Source of the DNA: Apostichopus japonicus | Taxonomy: Eukaryota > Echinodermata > Holothuroidea > Aspidochirotida > Stichopodidae | Assembly: GCF_037975245.1 (NCBI RefSeq) | Contig: NC_092576.1 | Location: forward strand, 7,084,501 to 7,148,500 | Length of the DNA: 64,000 nucleotides | Direction: 5' to 3' | Part shown: positions 46,522 through 60,346 of the stretch, in pieces | Numbering within the stretch: position 1 is the first letter of the stretch | How the letters are laid out: every line of letters begins with the position of its first letter | Position numbers and translations under genes: made by a program | The notes under the pieces: generated by a model | Told to the model about the DNA's origin: nothing | The model's input: the letters and a program-made list of their open reading frames with translations, nothing else | The model's database searches: none

Positions 46522-47565
46522 GAATTGGCCGAATTAATGCAACTTATCTTGACCAGCAATTATATGGAAATTGGCAACAAACACTACCTCCAGATTCATG
46601 GCACAGCAATGGGTACCAAAATGGCTCCTTTTCTTGGAAACATATTTATGGGACACCTCGAGAAAGAATGTCTATGTCGACAAACATGGAAACCACACAC
46701 GTGGTTACGTTTCATTGAAGATATCTTCGTGATATTGACTAATGGTGAGACATATCTAAAACTCTTCATTGCTGACACAAACTCGTTTCATCACGCAATC
46801 AAATTTACTGCAGACTTTTCTTGATATGACGTTCACTTCCTGGACACCATTTTGACCCTGCAAAATCGCTCACTCAAAACAGACTTGGTCATTAAACCCA
46901 CCAACAAGCACAACTAACTCTAACCAAGCATTTGCCATCCACGTCTTTGTACCAGATACATTCCATACAGTCAAGCGTATTGCATTTGATGCATATGCTC
47001 CTCTGAAGTCGATTTTGATACTTGCACCAAAGAAATGTCACAACACCTCCTAAACAGACAGTATTTTCGGGGTACTATTGAAATGCCATAAAAAACCAAA
47101 AGCAAACCCCGCACCAAAACATTGACGTACAAAACTCGTCAAACCAGTTCCAAAATGGTACCATTGGTTACTGAATTTCACCCTGGTCTCTCACCAAAGG
47201 CAAATGTAATTCAGAAGAATTTTCAAGTCTGAAATCAGTTTTCTCGGAACCACCTGTCCTTTCATTTACAAGACCCATAAATCTACGGGACATTTTCGTT
47301 CGGGCATCTTTTCAGGATAACACCCCATCAGGAAAAAAAATATATATACAGGATCATCACCCTGTACACAAGAAGTGCTTACCTGTCCATTCTACTGGGC
47401 CTTTCAGAGCAACCAAACTACACGCACGTTCCGAATCCGGCAGAAAATAAACTAAAAATGCAATTTACCTCATTTAATGCAAAAGTTACAACTTACAATA
47501 CGTTGGAGAGTCAAAAAACACCTCTGTTGCAAAAGTATCATCTTTGTCATTGCAGTACTTCTCTA
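46521..47565 (+). mobile_element. Penelope-like retroelement fragment
   Basis: Starts inside the RT palm right after the TA repeat. RT motifs: YLQIHGTAMGTKMAPFLGNI, then WLRFIEDIFVIL (one catalytic Asp of the usual IDDI changed to Glu), a stop at 46,824 and HFLDTIL. The text continues through frameshifts (KPTNKHN, VFSEPPVLSFTRPINLRDIF, then LTCPFYWAFQSNQTT) to the start of a GIY-YIG-type endonuclease segment (QKLQLTIRWRVKK in one frame, with C-K-S-C-N-L-like text). It breaks off near 47,560. The RT plus C-terminal GIY-YIG order is diagnostic for Penelope elements. It is inactive. Confidence 0.88.
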
Positions 47566-50407
47566 GATGGGAATTGTTCCTCTTCATATTTCTTAAAGAT
47601 AACATTTTATTTTTTGTAAATTTGAATTGGTATTTGGATCAATAAATATCTATCATCTAACTCTCATGCTTCTCATAAATAAACATAGCAATGTACGTCG
47701 GTTACGACAACTCTCCCGCCTAACTGACACCCGACTGGTTTCATGCAAATATCTTTCACAACCATTTCGCCTAGCATATGCCAGCGGTCACATTTTTCAT
47801 ATAGCTTTAAACTCCAGAGGGAAACTCCGGAGGGAGTTTGTGAGAGAAAGGTGAAATAAAATATGCACATAATTTGCTTTAAGCCTTTGCAGTCAAATAA
47901 GACAGTCTTAAGAAGAACAAGCACATGCGGTAATATGATGTGAATTCTGGAAAAACTTGAGGCCTGTTATAATTCATGTTTTGTCCTCATATTATGTTAA
48001 AGCTAGTTACAAGTTATGTTCATCAGATTGAATAGTCATGTTTCAGTTCACAAAAAGAAATGGAGTTACACACGATCAGTATGTTGTCGTTCCTGGGTGC
48101 AACTCAAGTACAGACATAGAGATTACCCTACAACAAACTGCTTGCTTGTTTCAACCAAAGTGTATTCTGATCCTGTATGCATGAGACCTTTGCAAAGTAA
48201 CTTCTGTCATCGTTTAAATAACATTTCATTGAAATTAGGAGCATTTGAATATAAAAATAAAACTACCTAAATAAAAGATGGCGCTACATCACTACTCAAC
48301 AATCGGTTTTAATGAAAAGTCTGTAAATAAATGCGGTGAGTAATCGACGACCAGCTCATGACAAAATCCAGGTTATTGTTTATTGTGTTCAGTTTAGATC
48401 TTATTTTGTATAATACAGGTTCTCATAAATTAGGGCAAAATACGAACTCGATGTGATACGTACTAGAGGTCGCTTTCTCATCTTATCTGCAGGAATTGTT
48501 AAAAGCAATTGTGAAATTTATTGAATGAATGTAGCCTATATACACATAATGTCAGTGTTAGCTACGTATATGGTCATAACATCAGGCTGAACAGTAATCA
48601 CTAGAGCGAAATTGATAAGAATATGTAATTACGTACTGCAGGCTAACTACAATTGCCACCTATGTGCACTGGTCACATCTTCAATGAAGGTCTATTTTCT
48701 GTACAATTATAATAAAACACAAACACAACAAAATATATCAAACTAACGAATAGAAACAGCAATTGACATATTCAATCTTAGAAATATCTAGTATTTAATC
48801 AATGTAATAATACTTTACAATCACGAGCATTATGATAGATACATTCTTTTTCTTCACTTTCACAAAATACGTATGTAAGTTATAAAGTTGATTATGTCAT
48901 CTATCTATTCGTGGGAAACCATTTCTTTTTTTGGCAATGAGTACTAAAACAAGAATGAAAGTATAATTACTAAGTAGCTTATCACCTAATGACCTCTCAA
49001 AAATAGTTCCCAGAGTATGAGTTTCTGTTTGCCACCTTTGAGCTATCAATACCAGTTTTGTTAAGACTGGGTTCTCGAAATGGGATCAGGTTAGGAGTTA
49101 TACACAGTACGAAAAGGTCAAAATCTAATCTTCAACAATCTTCCTATAGATTTTGTTAAATCAGTTTATTTTGATCCAGTAGCGTGTGCAAGTGGGAGGG
49201 ATGCGGTGGCGCGAGGTGGGGTGGGAGGGGGGTGGGGACATTCACCCCACCTCCAAAATTCACTCGAAGTAAATAGTTCTTTCGGGGCACATTTGTTTTC
49301 AGGCTTGGTAGAATTGGACCACTACTACCAGATGTTCATCGCTCACCCTGTTTTTGACACATTACACAAAGTATTCCTTAGCGTAACATTCCATTGAAAG
49401 CCAGTGATATAGATCTAAGTTATAGTCTAAATATGCTGCAGAATACACTACTTAACTTCTACTTGTACTTTTTTTCTGGGAGAGGACCCCCCTCTTTCAG
49501 CCCCCGTACACGAGAGTCAGATGCATTGACCCCACCGCAGCACCCATCCCATATGACATACTTAACCAGCCTCTGACACTCCCATAAAGATTCACTTACT
49601 AATTCTTTCTGGGGAATTTTGAATTTCTTATTGTTTATCATAGCCAACTTTTACCTTTTTGGATTCTAATATGGACCTATCTTATGATCTTAGTTCGCCT
49701 CAGAATGCACCTGTAGACGTCAAATTGTTTTCCAATAGTGGAGGATCCGAAATTTCCTTTCATATGAATCGGCTTTAAAGACCCAAAGGCAGCACCAGAT
49801 CCATTTTTAAATCCTTCTTTCGCCTTTGGCCTTTAATAAAAGTTCAGCCCCTATCTAATCAGTGGCGAAAATGTTGAATATCCCCACCTTTGAAATATTT
49901 TGTACCCTACTGGCATTGAAGTCCTTGTCAAAAATGAAGCCTACACTAAGTTTAAATATTCTTAATGACATAAAGAGAAAACGATTGGTTTAATAAAGCG
50001 ATATCAGCCCGAGACAAATGAACCTGATGAGATAAAATATCACTAATCAATCTATGTATTTAACAAAGTTCAAATACTTAGCAAATACTAATAATGTATT
50101 TCGTTAAATTTATATCTTAAATTCCAATTATTATCTGACACCTCGCCATTGGTCGAGAGGTTTGACGGGTTTATTGCTGCAATAACTAGAGTATTGTCAA
50201 ATATTCAGACAATCTTTTTCCCATAGGGTAATCAATATATATTTTTTCTGACGTATCGTTGCTAACACATGAATAGACCAGTTCATCGCTATCGATTTTA
50301 TCATCACCATCGTCGTCATTGGACTAGAGGGAACACAATTTTACATGGAAATATCATTATAAAACTTATTGCTTCATCAACATATTCGAAAATATATGAA
50401 ATGGTTT
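47566..50407. other. Intergenic, no gene recognised
   Basis: AT-rich. GC-richer patches at 49,180-49,260 (G-run text beginning CAGTAGCGTGTGCAAGTGGG, a possible transposon terminus) and 49,480-49,560. Nothing codes convincingly. Confidence 0.55.
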
Positions 50408-53400
50408 ACATCATTACGTTATTGTGTTCTTCTACCAAAATTGGAGAGAAATTTCTGCAAAATTGCAACATTTCACAATATTACAAAGATGAACTCATTA
50501 TAGCATATAGAAAATCGTTCGGGGTAAGGGGGATGGGGGTGGTGAGGGAAATCACAATCATGTCGAATGTGAAACGCTTTTACAAAGCAGTTTCCTTGAG
50601 CACTTCAGGATCAGACCTTAATTTGTTTTACAATTATATTACTCTAGTACTCTCAACGTAAGAATCTGATCCGAGCATGTTTGCATCAATACTACAATTG
50701 TGTTTCTCAATCGATGGATCAGACCCAGATTAGTAATACTACTGTTGTATTCGTGACCAATAAGGGACAAGGGTTGGATATGTTTGTCCTAAAACCCGAA
50801 GTTTTTTTTTTACATTTTACAGGATCACTCCATAATTGTGTCTTCGATCCTCCAGGAGGGGATTTTCGTCTGCTGTACATATTAGGCCGACGAACTGATC
50901 GTAGGAAAATCACTCGAATGACAACTGGACTCGACAAAAACGACCAAAAAAAATCTTTTTGGGCAAATCTTATTCAGCTGTATTACATATCAAATCTCAT
51001 AAAGCATATTGTTATTATTAAGAAAAATGTGTAGAACTGACATTTATAAAATAAAAATATCAGAGAGAAAAAATAATGATAGCAAACTGTTTATTTACTG
51101 TAGAAAGCTTGAGTAGGTAAAATTTTAAAGTTTGAAAACTTGACGTTTTGATCCTTGGTCTTCTCAGACACTAGCTTTTAATAAAACCATAAAGCCATCT
51201 TGCTTAGTGATTCCTTGCCTTAAAGGTTTATACTTGATTCGATATCACTTGATTGATAGAGGAAAATATGTCTTGAATTCAAGTAGGCTACCAGAACATC
51301 ATACCAGATAACTTGATCATTAATATTGCAAAGGTATTACCGTTTAGAATGTTGATGACGGATAACAGTCATTAGTGGATGTGGAAAACCCTCTAGGCAA
51401 TATAAAAGAGTGAAGGTAAAATCCTATGACAGTTAGTGACATAGAAAAAGCATTCATCTTATAAATTACTGAGCTTGCAAGCTAATTACAAGGTTTCTAG
51501 ACTTTGACCTCTGTTGAATTCAAATGACCTTCCATCAGCATCATATTTGGGCAAATATTAGGACAATATCTGTCACTGAATGTACTTGTTGATATAACAA
51601 GCACTAATAAAGGCAACTGTAATAGGTTAAGGACAAATTTTTTGTGTCAAAGTAAATCCCTGAGATTTTGTTGTTGTTGAGAATTCAGAGCAGTTTACAG
51701 ACACTGTGCATCAATTTCTGATTAAACTTAGATACAAATGACATCATAAACAATATCTAAAACCGGTATTAAATTATGAATTAAGTTTGGTGAGAGCATA
51801 AATGTAAACTTAGATAGTGAGAGCAAGGACATATTAACGTGGCATGGTATAAACTTTCAGGAATAACTTAATAGGTTCTTAAAAATGAAAATCATCCTGA
51901 ATATCAACAACAATATCAAGATCTGACCAATAGGTGCTTCCATGTACACCATGTCCTTGCACAAAATGTCATGCCGAAACCCAAAGCTTCTTACCTGGCC
52001 ACTCCCTAACTGAGAAGAGATATTATCAGGAATTGAACTCTGCTACCTATTAACAATCATTGACTTGAAGAAAATTAGAAGTCTCAACTTGAAAAGAAAA
52101 TTATCCAGCTGCAGTGCTTTTAAGGTTTTTTAACACTTATAACCTGATGATTTCGGGTGACCTTTGACTTTCACAAAGAATTACTGGCCTCTTTTATTCA
52201 TTATATGAAAGTTATTTGCCAATATGACATCTGATGAAACTGCCTATCTTATGATCTCATGTTTACATTTTTCAAAGTGTAACCTCTGCTGAACCCAAAT
52301 GACCTGTAGGCTACCCTCCACCAGAAATAATAGGGTTATTGGATCATTATAGAGAAGCTATGTATACCAACTACTGCAGTTTCATATCTGGAAATATTTA
52401 CATTGTGTTCAAGTTTGAGCACCTGGTGAACTTAAATGAACTATGACTTACATTAAATTGGGTAGAAATTATACAATACACAAGGCTATCATAACATTCA
52501 TATATGAGGGCCGTTCATGTTCTGGTTCTGGAGATATAGCTCTTTTGATATATTCACATTTTGCCCTCTGCTGACTCCAAATGACCTTTAACCTCCACCA
52601 CAAAAAAAAAAAAAAAAAAAAAAACTAGGTAGGCGACCTTCCTTGAGATATATTTACATGATTTTCACACTTTTTCTCTGTTGACCTTAAATGACCTTTC
52701 GAATTCATGAAGAATACTACAGACCGTCCTACTCTTGAGATATTGTGTGCCATTGGCAGTAGAAAATATTTTTGGCATGGGCCATTCAGTACTTTTTGGC
52801 ATTCATGCATTAAGTTGGCATTGGTTTCAAGTGGTACCTCGCTCGTTTGATCAAATGCATTTTTGCGCCCCCTTTAACCGGCCCAAGGGCCACATGCAGC
52901 AGAGGGAACGAGGCAGACATCAACTTTTGGATATACTGCGTTTTTCCAAAAATGTTCAAATATGCAGATATTGGTACCTTGTTCTTTTGATCAAAGTGCA
53001 CTGGGCTACTGGCCTAGCACACACATACCATCCTCCGCCCATACACACACCATCACCATCTCATATATTCCTTCTGTCTTCGGCAAGGAATAACAAATAT
53101 GAGCCTTCTACATGTTGTAAAGATCGTTGTCCCTTTAATTTAATGAATGGGCAATTCCATTGAGGTAAAGCGTTAATGTTTCGTATTTAACAGTTACTGT
53201 GAAATCATGGAAACACACTCATTACATTGGGCGTAATAAACAAAGATCGGGACGTCAGCATCAAAGGGTTAATAATACAAAACGTGACAAAATGAAAAAA
53301 CAATAAAGTTAACCCGCCCACCCCCCCCCCTCCCTAATAAAAGCAATACGTTCATACTTCAAACTTATAAGCACAAAGCAAAGTAACTGTTACTTTGCTG

Positions 53401-53494
53401 AAAGTATACGCTCACACACTTACACTCTTTCGGATTTAACGTGACTGTGAAAAACAAAGAGAGACGCGTAAGCTTGGTAGCCTATCCGTAGGCT

Positions 53495-54330
53495 TTACAA
53501 TGAAATGACTTTAAGGCGTTTGTTACCAGCATCAACAACCATCACAAATTTCTTATTTTGACAACGGTAATAGTGAAGCCCACGAACGAAGTCTAAACTT
53601 TTGTTTTCCCAAAACCACGGTACTGGACTATTCTCTATCAAATCCCACTCCTTCTTGTGTTGAATGTAGCGCCGGACACACTCGTCTTGTGCTTTATTTC
53701 CGGGATTTCTCAGTGAAATATAAATGTTTCCCTCGTCATCTATATCCATTCCTCTGCAATGTTTATATGTGTTTACAGTGTAAAGTCGGTTACTAAAATC
53801 ATTTGAATAAACATCAACGACCATTCTTGCGAAGTCAGAGATGAAAAAACGATTTGAGCTACCTTTCTTGATGTACCAAGGATCTTCAAGACTACCTTTA
53901 CAATAACATTCTATGAACTCACAATCGGCATTAAATTTTGCTACTCTAGCCGACTCTTTTTTCCTACCTGTCAATACGTATATACAATTTTCCCTCTCAC
54001 ATGACGTAATACCTGCAGGTTCTTCCATGTTATCTTTACCAAACCAATTCGTTACATTAAATGATTCATCAAATGTTACGACACATTTACTCATCTTGTC
54101 TGTAACCCATAAAGTATTTCCCAGGAAAGTTGCGGCAAATGGTTTAAAACTATCATCTCCTTTGTAAAACTTAATCTTCTTTCCTGCCATGTTGTATGCG
54201 TTGATTCCTCCGTCCATCAATATAAAAATCTGATTCTTGAACGTGATGACGTCGTGAGGTTGGATTATGCCTGATATTTCTTTGAATGTTGGCGGTTCGT
54301 CGTTGATTTCATTGTCAGTTGTTTCGTGAC
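53495..54330 (-). CDS. NHL-repeat gene copy 2, terminal exon (six-bladed propeller)
   Basis: Paralogue of 3,325-4,172. It starts after the same acceptor, TTATTGACAG (phase 1), and ends in the same codons, AGNKRLKVISL, then TAG. Six blade segments are visible, for example NQIFILMDGGINAYN, AGITSCERENCIYVL, FFISDFARMVVDVY and FVMVVDAGNKRLKV. It is four codons shorter than copy 1, mostly in the acidic N-terminal linker. There are no stops or frameshifts. The molecular role is unknown; NHL propellers bind protein or RNA partners. Whether it is expressed depends on the upstream splice site discussed under helical exon 1. Confidence 0.85.
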
Positions 54331-54439
54331 CTGTCAATAAGATATACATTTGAACAGATTTAAGTATTAAAAATGGGGTAGGAAATAAGAAGGGATCAAA
54401 GCTGGAACCGGAGATGTAACGGGGCAGGAGAGGGTGGCC

Positions 54440-54740
54440 AATCCACCCCTTAAGGAATGCACAGAAGTAAGGACGAGTATGGGAGAGAGCAGGGAGTCAG
54501 GGAGCAGCAGGATTGTAAGGAGCTGGGAGGCAAGGAGGCAGGGCGGTAGTGATAAAGTGAGTCACGGATGTATTCAGCCAGGGCAGGGCACGAAGGAAAG
54601 GAGAAAGAGAGCCAAGGAGGCATGGAGACAGGGAAACAGGGGTAAGGAGGCAGGCAGGAAAGGAGACATAGGGACAGAAAAAACAATAAGACAGGGACTC
54701 ATGAAAGTAGGATGCAGGGAGAAATAAGAGAGTAGAGATA
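54440..54740. repeat. Purine-rich minisatellite in intron of copy 2
   Basis: Imperfect GGGAGGCAAGGAGGCA/GACAGGGA repeats matching the type in copy 1's intron. Open frames here are artefacts. Confidence 0.8.
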
Positions 54741-54750
54741 AATGCTATAC

Positions 54751-54877
54751 CTTCTGACTCAGCTGTTTCACTACCCCTGCCATCGGTCACTGTGTCTTCG
54801 AAGTTACCCGTTATGTCGTTAGCCGTGTTAGCTGCCGCATTACTAGAAGATCGATCTGATGACATATACTGAGAAAC
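54751..54877 (-). CDS. NHL-repeat gene copy 2, linker exon (expanded)
   Basis: 127-base exon between the acceptor GTTTTCAG and the donor CAGAAG|GTATAGC. It reads VSQYMSSDRSSSNAAANTAN, then a segment rich in D, T, G and E, in the same phases as copy 1 (0 in, 1 out). It is 22 codons longer than the copy 1 exon: the ends align, and the middle (roughly NAAANTANDITGNFED plus a few residues before the donor) is extra. Confidence 0.75.
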
Positions 54878-55334
54878 CTGAAAACAAGAAAGTGATGTTC
54901 AAATGTGCATGTTTCTTTATTTTTGTTTTGCCTGCTTCAATGAATAGATGTGTGTTCTTACAGAAAGTCAGGTCGGTGCTTCCTATTGATTTAAAAGTCG
55001 AAGATGATATACACCCCTCCCTGTTCAAAATTGTAGTAATAAGCACAACCTTGCGTGTACTAGACTTAACCTAAATATGCCACAGAATGCACCACTTTGC
55101 GTCTAAATTTTTTTAATATGTCTTTTTTTTCGCGGGGAGGAAGGAGGACTCTCAGACCCCCTACGTTGTAGTCCACTTCCATTACTCAGCATAATAACTG
55201 CTTTTTTCCTGGTTCCACCCCCAACGTCGATATTAAGTAAAATCGGTATATTTATATAAATATAAGAATGTTTACGTAAGATCCTCCCGTATAAAACTGA
55301 ATAAAGTAATGTAGATTAAGGCTATGTGACCTAC

Positions 55335-55516
55335 GCTCATTGCCAATTTCACCGTCTCGCTCGCTTGATGCAGGGACTTGGTCTTTTCGTCAATGATCCG
55401 TTTTAAACGATCTCGCCTTGCACTTCCAACATGTTGCATTTCCAAGCGGGCTCCTCTGACAGCTGCCAATAGCTTATCCAAAACTGTTTGTAAGTTACGT
55501 ATGGCATCTAGCAATC
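55335..55516 (-). CDS. NHL-repeat gene copy 2, helical exon 2
   Basis: 182-base exon from the acceptor TTTATAAAG to the donor ATGAGC|GTAGGT. It encodes about 60 residues with heptad-like pattern (LDAIRNLQTVLDKLLAAVRG, then KSLHQASETVKLAM). Phase matches both neighbours. Alignment with copy 1 is clear at the ends, while many central residues differ. Confidence 0.75.
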
Positions 55517-55774
55517 CTTTATAAATAATTATTGAAGATAAATAAATTAAACCAAAATAATAACAACAAACTTAAGGATATTCCACTTAGAACATAAACA
55601 TTTCACAACGTCACCGGACTCTTGCAGGATAACACTCATACGCATAACATTTAGAAGGGAGGGGGGGGAGGGGCAGGCACGATCATTAATGAAGAACAAA
55701 GAGGAAGGCTAGAACACGGCCAATTTTGGAAGCCTCCTAAAGGAGTATACTCGTTATGTTAATTCATACATTAC

Positions 55775-56004
55775 CTTGTTCAGAATTCCTTGAGTCGGTG
55801 TTGCTATTAATCTTGTTCCTCAAATCTATGTAAATTTGTTTAATAATACTTAATTCCTGGCATAGATTCTCATATTGTTGTTCCTGATTGTTGTACGTAG
55901 TCGGCTGGAAGTTAGATATCAATGAGTGACCCTTTTCACACAACGTCATGAAAGTGGATATTTGACTGAGCATGGCGGCCATTCTGTATACTTGGCGGAG
56001 TTCC
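55775..56004 (-). CDS. NHL-repeat gene copy 2, helical exon 1 (acceptor altered)
   Basis: Aligns with 6,147-6,374. Donor AACAAG|GTAATG, phase 1. The frame is open (ELRQVYRMAAMLSQISTFM, then LCQELSIIKQIYIDLRNKIN). At the 5' side the acceptor AATTTTCAG of copy 1 is AATTTTCGG here, with one base deleted, so no AG remains. An AG lies 13 bases further upstream, but it would give a different phase. Residue differences from copy 1 are many. The exon may be skipped, re-spliced, or part of a decaying gene. Confidence 0.6.
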
Positions 56005-56606
56005 CGAAAATTAAAACTGAAATGTTGAAAGAACAATATCGTACATTTCATTGTAATTTCTAGTGGCGTCAATCTGAATATTTATCCGTTACGTCGGTAG
56101 TAATTCAATTTTAGTTTCTTGTATATTATGTGCCAAATTGAGTAAAAACAAAAATTCAAACAGTCACTCACTTAAGCAGAGAAACACCAAAAGAAGATCC
56201 CCGGTAGTTCAATCAAACACATAACTTTAAATTAGGTGTATGGAGCCAAGCACAAACTTTTATAATTTTGTTGCAAAATACCCGAAGGCGTTCCTTTTTT
56301 GCTTTGTGTAAACTTCCATCGATTGAAATTTAAGGGATGTAAATCCATACCCACTTTCTAATTAATGGATCTCTTGATATGTTTCTGAGCAGCAAACAAT
56401 GGGGATAACGGGGCAAGCAAAGGAGGAAAGGGGGAAAAGCAAATTTCGATCCTCTGTTAACCGTTCAACTTAGACTTAACTGGTTAAGAGTTAACTTTTG
56501 TATTATGGAACGAAAAGACTGGCAGTTGAACGCAAAATACCAAAACTATAGATCTAGTTTTTTTCCTAATACAAGCTGTAAGAAACCACTTGTTACATTT
56601 TCAAGC

Positions 56607-57270
<664 letters not shown>

Positions 57271-58953
57271 TACGATAGAAAGAGAGAATGTAATTATAAC
57301 TTACAACAGACTGGGTCACAAGTTATCCCTTAGTTGTCAACGACAGGCTGTTACACATAGTCTTTCAAAATGAAAGATGAAGTCATCTATGCAGCAATCA
57401 CCTGATTTACACAGCACGGCCCAGAATTCACTGTGGTACAAAGCATTAAGATATACAGTACTTACTGTGTTCTCTGCGTGTATCAGGTACAGCATTACAC
57501 TACCAATGGACTCTGTACTATTTAAACACTGTCCGGGTTTTGTAAACAAAAACATGATTAATCATGTAAAATAATTACCCTGAGACAATCCAGGATTGAT
57601 AACAAATGCCCTTTATAATGCCCTTGCATAACATTAATAGACTTCAGACTTATGCGTTTGATGTTACTAACATGAACAGAATAATAACCTAGAAATTGAT
57701 GAATAATAATTAAAACCCGTAGAAATTTGAAAAGTTGTTACCGGTAATCTTATCAAAGTTGACAATATCAACTACTAGTTAACGTTATCATCCAGGACTT
57801 AACGCAATAGCTATGCATTAATGCATATTAATAAAAACAAGTAAGGCACGCGTTAAGTAAAATGATCCGAGTTATTCAAATTCCCGTGTATGCATTAACT
57901 TGTTAATTGTTAGAAGGGTCACATCAAAATGTTTCAGGCATTCCAGGTTATAAATTCGTGAAGAGTGGAAGAACTGTTGACACCAAGGGTGAGGTAACAG
58001 AGGTGGTGGTGGAAGTGGTGTGGGGGGGGGGGTAGGGGGAGTGAAGGTTCCGACATAACTGTACTAGGTTTGGCGATAATATAGTGAATTATATTTTATT
58101 GAAGGGAATTATCACAATGTGAAAAGGTATGGAAGCTTCGACAATGACAATTTCAAGAGGAAGTTAATATATTTTATTCAGTTTACATTTAATAAGTGTC
58201 CTCTAAAGTTTCCTTTTAATTGTTTTCTTATTTTAACAAAACTAATATAATAAGCAATGATATTAAAAGCACGCACCTGTTTTGCCCTACCTCTCTTTTC
58301 GCACGCCTTCCTTTGCGCACGCCTCCCTTTGGGCACGCCACTGAGTATCAGTTACCAATAGTCCGACAGTAGATTAGGCCAAACATCAAAATAATTTAAT
58401 CATATACGTTCGCAAACGTTCAAATTCCGAAATGATCAATCATTTATATTGAGTTTAACAGTTTGTTGAACCTCCGGGTCGGACACTCACCCTCAACATA
58501 AATATATCATTGTGTCTATTAAGTTATCGTGTTTACGAGGTAGAGTTATTATATATTGCTCTGTTCTGTATATAGATATAATTTTACGACATTGTTAAGG
58601 CAAGGGTTACCTCGCACAAATTCGTATCAGTCTGTCATTAGATAACGCGAGGACAGTGCAACGTGGCTGTCAATGATTGCCATAATAACAATTGACAACA
58701 TATATTAAACTAAATGCCCGAATGGGTACGATAAGATTAGAGCAAAGGTTATTACTTTGGTGCTACGTGACTATTTATCTATCTTCGCCGCACTCGTAAA
58801 CTTTGTCTCTTATCTTTCATAATAAGTTATTTTAACAATGAGATAAGACAGCAAAATGAAAGCATCAAATTCCAGTTCTATTTTAATTTTGTTAGATCTT
58901 GAATACGAGGAATTTTGGTCAGCTTTCAGTGCGGTATACTTTTCTAGATTTAG
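57271..58953. other. Intergenic, no gene recognised
   Basis: AT-rich. G-run at 58,020-58,032. Near 58,300-58,342 the text GCACGCCTCCCTTTGGGCACGCCACTG looks like a DNA-transposon terminus with a repeated GCACGCC motif; its partner end is not found. Confidence 0.5.
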
Positions 58954-59445
58954 AGCATCCATCCATCCATCCATCCATCCATCCATCCATCCATCCATCC
59001 ATCCATCCATCCATCCATCCATCCATCCATCCATCCATCCATCCATCCATCCATCCATCCATCCATCCATCCATCCATCCATCCATCCATCCATCCATCC
59101 ATCCATCCATCCATCCATCCATCCATCCATCCATCCATCCATCCATCCATCCATCCATCCATCCATCCATCCATCCATCCATCCATCCATCCATCCATCC
59201 ATCCATCCATCCATCCATCCATCCATCCATCCATCCATCCATCCATCCATCCATCCATCCATCCATCCATCCATCCATCCATCCATCCATCCATCCATCC
59301 ATCCATCCATCCATCCATCCATCCATCCATCCATCCATCCATCCATCCATCCATCCATCCATCCATCCATCCACCCACCCACCCACCCACCCACCCACCC
59401 ACCCATCCATCCATCCATCCATCCACCCATCCATCCATCTATTCA
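58954..59445. repeat. (CATC)n microsatellite
   Basis: About 490 bases of CATC, with a CACC block near 59,372-59,403. Frames encoding Ile-His-Pro-Ser or Met-Asp-Gly-Trp repeats on either strand are artefacts. Confidence 0.97.
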
Positions 59446-60157
59446 AACACCAAACTACATATGATGATATCAAAACGATCCCAATTGTTGAAAATAAAAA
59501 CCACATGCCATATTTTGACTATTTCGCAATTTTGAGTTGAGAAATTTCATAAATAAATTATGAAATATTACAATCCAAACTTAAAGGGGCGTGGTCGTCA
59601 TGAAATATCGACAGCAATTTATTTTTCAATTTTCTCATTGGTTTAAGGTTTGTTGCCAAACGGCATTGTTCATTGTGATGTAAGAGGTTTTCACATGGGA
59701 AAAAATAAATTCGTTTTCAGTATTCAATGTCTAGCTTTTAAAATTTTAAAATATATAATTTACACCATTATAAATTATTACACTATGCGTAAAGATCAGA
59801 AGTGACTGGTAAGATGGATTCTACTTTAGGTAAGAGAGAAGTATAAATGGTATCTGACCACTAATTTCCAAGAAGTCTGCCGAACACATGTGTGCAAAAC
59901 ACAGGCGCTGTTGCCACAGCGGCAATATGAAGTGCATGCGCTACATATGTACAGTCATCATCGCACTAACCGAATCGGAACCGTTGCTGTGTGTGCTGTA
60001 TGTGTGTCTACAGACTTACAGTACAGGCAACCAGTTGACAACTCACCTTCAACATATGACAGTACCACCGCCGAAACATTCACTCGAACGTATATTTTGT
60101 GGATTTCGAAAAACCGTCTTTGAAAATTACAAACAAAGATGTCATCTGAACTAGAGT
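59446..60157. other. Upstream region of the P2X7-C-like gene remnant
   Basis: AT-rich, with two overlapping short frames at 59,888-60,154 of no known family. The second lies in the same frame as the Cys-rich exon but ends in TAG at 60,152. Confidence 0.4.
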
Positions 60158-60346
60158 AACAATCATCATGGGATTCACAATTTTCCGGTGGAATGTTGTA
60201 ATTGTAATAACACCTGTCAGAGACAGCCCAGCACTAGGACAAGGGGCCGAGCAGGAGCTGGGTGTCCGTGCAAGGGACTAGGGGCCTACTGCAATTCTTT
60301 CTGTACTTGTGGGACAAAAAGGAAAGCTTGCCAGAAGAAACCTACG
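60158..60346 (+). pseudogene. P2X7-C-like gene remnant, exon 1 (Cys-rich module)
   Basis: The frame reads VECCNCNNTC, then RGRAGAGCPCKGLGAYCNSF and CTCGTKRKACQKKPT, ending at a strong donor ACG|GTAAGTT in phase 0. The spacing of about ten cysteines suggests a metal-binding CXC-like module, which in several invertebrate proteins precedes a P2X7-C-type domain (from memory, to be checked). No ATG lies in frame between the stop at 60,152 and the first Cys; an ATG at 60,169 is in another frame. The start is therefore lost or lies in an upstream exon. Confidence 0.6.

Noticed and set aside
58810-59540. Several ~200-codon frames of Ile-His-Pro-Ser or Met-Asp-Gly-Trp repeats
   Set aside because: Translation of the CATC microsatellite. 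They occur in several frames on both strands.
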